The notes beneath the pieces are model-generated. The model did not search any database. It saw nothing but the letters and a program-made list of their open reading frames with translations, and was not told the origin of the DNA. A DNA stretch of 64,000 bases from Nepenthes gracilis (lineage: Eukaryota; Streptophyta; Magnoliopsida; Caryophyllales; Nepenthaceae). This document shows positions 61,272 to 64,000 of this stretch, piece by piece. The translations under genes were made by a program, and so were the position numbers. The stretch spans positions 17,446,175 through 17,510,174 of the forward strand of contig BSYO01000006.1 of the NCBI GenBank assembly GCA_033239525.1, read 5' to 3'. The first letter of the stretch is position 1, and every line of letters starts with the position of its first letter.

Positions 61272-62292
61272 GATTAGGTCAGGGATATTATAAAAAGTAA
61301 TTCGACCATTTTGCAAATGCATACAGCACTTAACGGAGTTGAGATCAATAAACAATAGAGACAATCCTAGTCAATCAATTTTTTTTTTGTGGAGTTTTGT
61401 ATGGTTCAGATCATGTAAACAAGTATTGCTAATCTATTAAAATGATAAAGCAAAAATCAATTGCAATAAGGGTGTGTCAAATGTAAAGGTAATAAGATGA
61501 CGTGAAAGATTTTTTTTTAATTTTTTAGAAATAAAATAGTACACGCAGATAAAACTAAATACTATTAAAGGTAAATAAAATGTGCTACCCAAAAATAAAA
61601 TGAAATAAATATACCTGGAGATGATTTGACCCGTTTGTTTGAGACTACCTTGGCGATGATCTGACCAACTTATTTGAGACTGCCTTAGAGATGATTCGAC
61701 CTGCTTGTTTGAGACTGTCTTGTAATGATGATCTTCTACTATTTGAATTTTCTCTACAGTGTGTTTTTTTTTTGCACTATGTTTTTTTTCTCTCTTTTTT
61801 ATTTCTATTTTTTTTCTCCCCTTTTTTTTCGCTCTTTTTTTTTCCTCCTCTTATTTTTTCTTTTGTTTTTTTTCTCTTTTTTTTGTCTCTTCTTTTTTTT
61901 TTTTCTGTTTTTTTTTGTCATGTTGCTGCTTTCACTCTCTGTTTTCTGCCTTTCTTGTTTTGTTTTCTGTGCTTCTGTTTTCCTTCCTCACTTAGGCCTC
62001 AAAGCCCATAGACACGGAGAGAGAGAGCGAAGTGGTGCGGCTGCTTAGGCGGCGACGGTGGCACTCGCTCGGTTAGATGACGGTGACAGTGGCATGGATG
62101 AAGGCGGCGGCAACAAGGGTGACTTTGACGGCGTTGAAAGCGACGTTGAAGATTAAGACAGAGACGAAGGAGATGACAATGAGAACAAAGCTGATGAAGC
62201 AAAGATGAAGCAGTAGATGGAAAAGTGGATGACGATGAAGAATCGACACAACCCGATTCAAGAATTCTCTCTCTACACCCTCTCTTTTTTTG

Positions 62293-62334
<42 letters not shown>

Positions 62335-63045
62335 TTGTGCTCTAGAGGAGTGAGGTGGTGGCTAGGGTTTGGGTTTGTTGCAGCTCGAGCGTGTGGGTAG
62401 GGTTTGTGTTAGTGATGGCGGTGGAGATTGGTTGTCGGGTGGTGGTCGATTAGGGTTTTAGGGCGCGAGGTGGTGGTTGATTAGGGTTTAGGGTGAGGGT
62501 GGGCAATGCGGATCTCAAGAGGTTTGGATGGTCGTTTGGGTGTGTATTGACTTGGCGCCGGCTAGAGTGGTGGTGGTCAGCGGCGACATGAGGGATGGCT
62601 TTAGAGAGTATGGTTCTCCGGCCTCTGATGCAGCTGCTCCATTCGATGGCAGCGGCTGTGTCGTGATTTCTGCCTCTTTGCTTTCTTTCCTTCTTTTTCT
62701 TTGCTTCAAATACTCTCACTCTTTTTTCTTTTTTCTTTTTTTTGTCACAATTTTTTTTTTTTTTTGTGGCATAGATTATGCTCTTACAAAAATTATTCTT
62801 TTTTTTTTTTTTTTGGCAATATGAAGAAGAGGCAGTTGAGAAGAATTGGGGAGCAAATTCTCAAAGCTCCGTGTTATAGCCGGAAGAGAGGCTAAACTGC
62901 TTGTTGTGGCGTGGAGGTGGGCAGTGGTGCTGGTGGACTTAATGGTGTTGTTGGTTGCAGAAAGTTGGAAGGCGAGTTATTGGCTGCAAGAAGGTGTGAT
63001 GTTGTGGGAGGCAAAAAAGATAGGATTCTTTCTCTGATATCAATT
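61272..63045 (-). other. Long low-complexity leader of the chromovirus
   Basis: The region between the primer site and gag is about 1.77 kb, long for this lineage. It has T-rich tracts on the plus strand (61750-61925, 62720-62815), an ATT microsatellite at 62294-62335, and a GC-richer G-rich segment at 62020-62680 with GGCGG and GGTGG runs. The phenylalanine-rich frames predicted across it are artefacts of the T tracts. Part of it may be captured or nested foreign DNA. Confidence 0.5.
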
Positions 63046-63448
63046 TGATGTTGGGAAGAAGGGGAAAAGTAGGGAAGAGAGATAGAGAAGTAGAGACAAA
63101 AATAGAGATTAGAGGGATAGAAACAAAAAAGAGAAGAAATCAATGGGGAGAGGAGGAAGTCACAATTACTCAATCTTATAAAATTTTAAAATATTCATTT
63201 ATTCATTCATTCAATGATTCAAATAATAGAGCGTAGGGTCTTTATAAAGAAAAATTTTAGGCCTAAGATAATTTAATAATAAATTATTTATTTCTAAAAA
63301 TAAAAGAAATCACAATAAAATCATGTAAATAAAAGTAAATAAAATTAAATCAGAATATTACCCAATAAGTAAAGCAAATAAAATAAAAGCCAATAAAATT
63401 AAAATTTCTTCTAATCAGAATCTCTTGAAATATTTGATATCTGTATCA
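63046..63448 (-). repeat. LTR of the chromovirus (5' LTR in element sense)
   Basis: 403 bp, TGATGTTGGGAAG...CTGTATCA on the plus strand. In element sense it precedes the degenerate initiator-Met primer site at 63043-63031. Confidence 0.92.
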
Positions 63449-64000
63449 CTATTCTAATAGTGCCTTAGCATATGCAACTTTCTCAAGTTACTTGAATATG
63501 ATATTGATGTGATTTTTTCTCCTTTGCTCTCCATAAATACTGGGATAATTAGTTAGCATTATAGCAGTTGTTTTTATGTGCTCGTGTTTACATCAATATG
63601 AATAAGAAGTTTGGTATAATGTATCTGCAGATTGAAATGGAAAAAAAGAAAAAAAAATGCATTCTTCTTATAAAGTTGATTTCAATTACAGGTAATAAAT
63701 CAAAAGGCAATATCCTGTTCCAAGCAATCCAAATAAGGGTTGAAGTAGGGGGATACCCTTACATAGCCATTAGGAATTAATTTTCCCCTGTTCTATACTT
63801 GGCCTGTTTATATATATGTGTGTGTGTAAATATAAAATCATCCTGTTCCAAGAAAGAACTGTTATGTCATTAGTTGGTGTAGAAGAGGAAGGACATCATA
63901 GTCACCAGTCTGGTGCCTCCTTCAGCCATGGTCCGGCTGACGTCAGGCACAGTACCAACCAGATCCCATGCCGATGCCTCAATCAGGTGTGGCCTCAGTC
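63449..64000 (+). other. Continuation of the last visible ACA intron
   Basis: AT-rich sequence up to the window edge with no frame resembling the C-terminal exon of ACA pumps (which begins VFNE in the family). The intron therefore spans at least 57918-64000. Confidence 0.6.

Larger units (their letters stand above)
58006..63448 (-). mobile_element. Deleted Ty3/gypsy chromovirus in an ACA intron
   Basis: 5443 bp with LTRs at 58006-58407 and 63046-63448, flanked by near-matching 5-bp target sites (TTATT before, CTATT after). Coding remnants lie on the minus strand. Just inside the right LTR the minus strand reads TTGATATCAGAGA, a mutated initiator-Met primer site. From right to left come a low-complexity leader, gag, zinc knuckle, protease, then directly the integrase C-terminus and a chromodomain; RT, RNase H and most of integrase are missing. 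The element sits antisense to the ACA gene, inside its last visible intron. Confidence 0.9.

Noticed and set aside
61691..62048. Phenylalanine-rich plus-strand frames
   Set aside because: They are translations of T-rich low-complexity DNA in the leader of a minus-strand element.
1..64000. CRISPR arrays, operons, ribosome binding sites, tRNA or rRNA genes
   Set aside because: The window is plant nuclear DNA. I saw no spaced direct repeats of CRISPR type and no tRNA or rRNA sequence; tRNA-like motifs present are retrotransposon primer sites.

Overview
The window is nuclear DNA of a flowering plant, probably a dicot. Evidence: three spliced genes of plant-type families (an NPH3/RPT2-like BTB protein, a mitochondrial porin of the plant VDAC2 type and an autoinhibited Ca2+-ATPase of the ACA1/2/7 type), AT-rich GT-AG introns, and a dense load of plant LTR retrotransposons of at least six families in different states of decay. 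I cannot name the species from sequence alone.

Layout. 1-5600: AT-rich intergenic DNA with a long AAT/ATT microsatellite and a very decayed Ty3/gypsy gag-protease fragment (about 2580-3700). 5725-8760: GC-richer LTR-retrotransposon debris ending in a Tat-like LTR. 9631-11783 (minus): complete four-exon NRL gene, 525 codons. 13301-16566: an LTR element with no genes, two 1.35-kb LTRs, an initiator-Met tRNA primer site present three times, and a 21-bp repeat array. 18.1-20 kb: LTR remnants. 20909-27135 (minus): complete six-exon VDAC gene, 276 codons, with a 5.0-kb second intron. 27.5-34.7 kb: an LTR-like tract, a broken Tat pol and the relic of an antisense ORF. 36895-37888 and 38193-39110: two solo LTRs of one family, each with a perfect 5-bp target duplication. 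39576-50998: a complete but mutated Tat-lineage element with TSD ATATT, tRNA-Asp primer site, gag-pol, a 36-bp repeat array, an antisense gene with an intron, a tandem GGTCAAC array and a polypurine tract. 52616 to the right edge: an ACA-type Ca2+ pump whose last exon(s) lie beyond the window. Its last visible intron carries a 5.4-kb chromovirus (58006-63448, minus) that has lost RT/RNase H and carries a 291-bp tandem duplication.

Host genes and elements are largely independent. The host genes have intact splice frames; every retrotransposon ORF is broken, so nothing here looks autonomously mobile today.

The most interesting signals are: (1) the spliced antisense coiled-coil gene of the Tat element, with an array of eight AAGACGGTCAAC-like repeats just upstream of its start; (2) the recurrence of paired inverted GGTCAAC/GTTGACC (W-box-like) motifs in several otherwise different LTR families; (3) a TATA box held in a TGGCGCC hairpin that repeats the primer-binding heptamer; and (4) the triplicated, hairpin-forming primer-binding site of the gene-less element.
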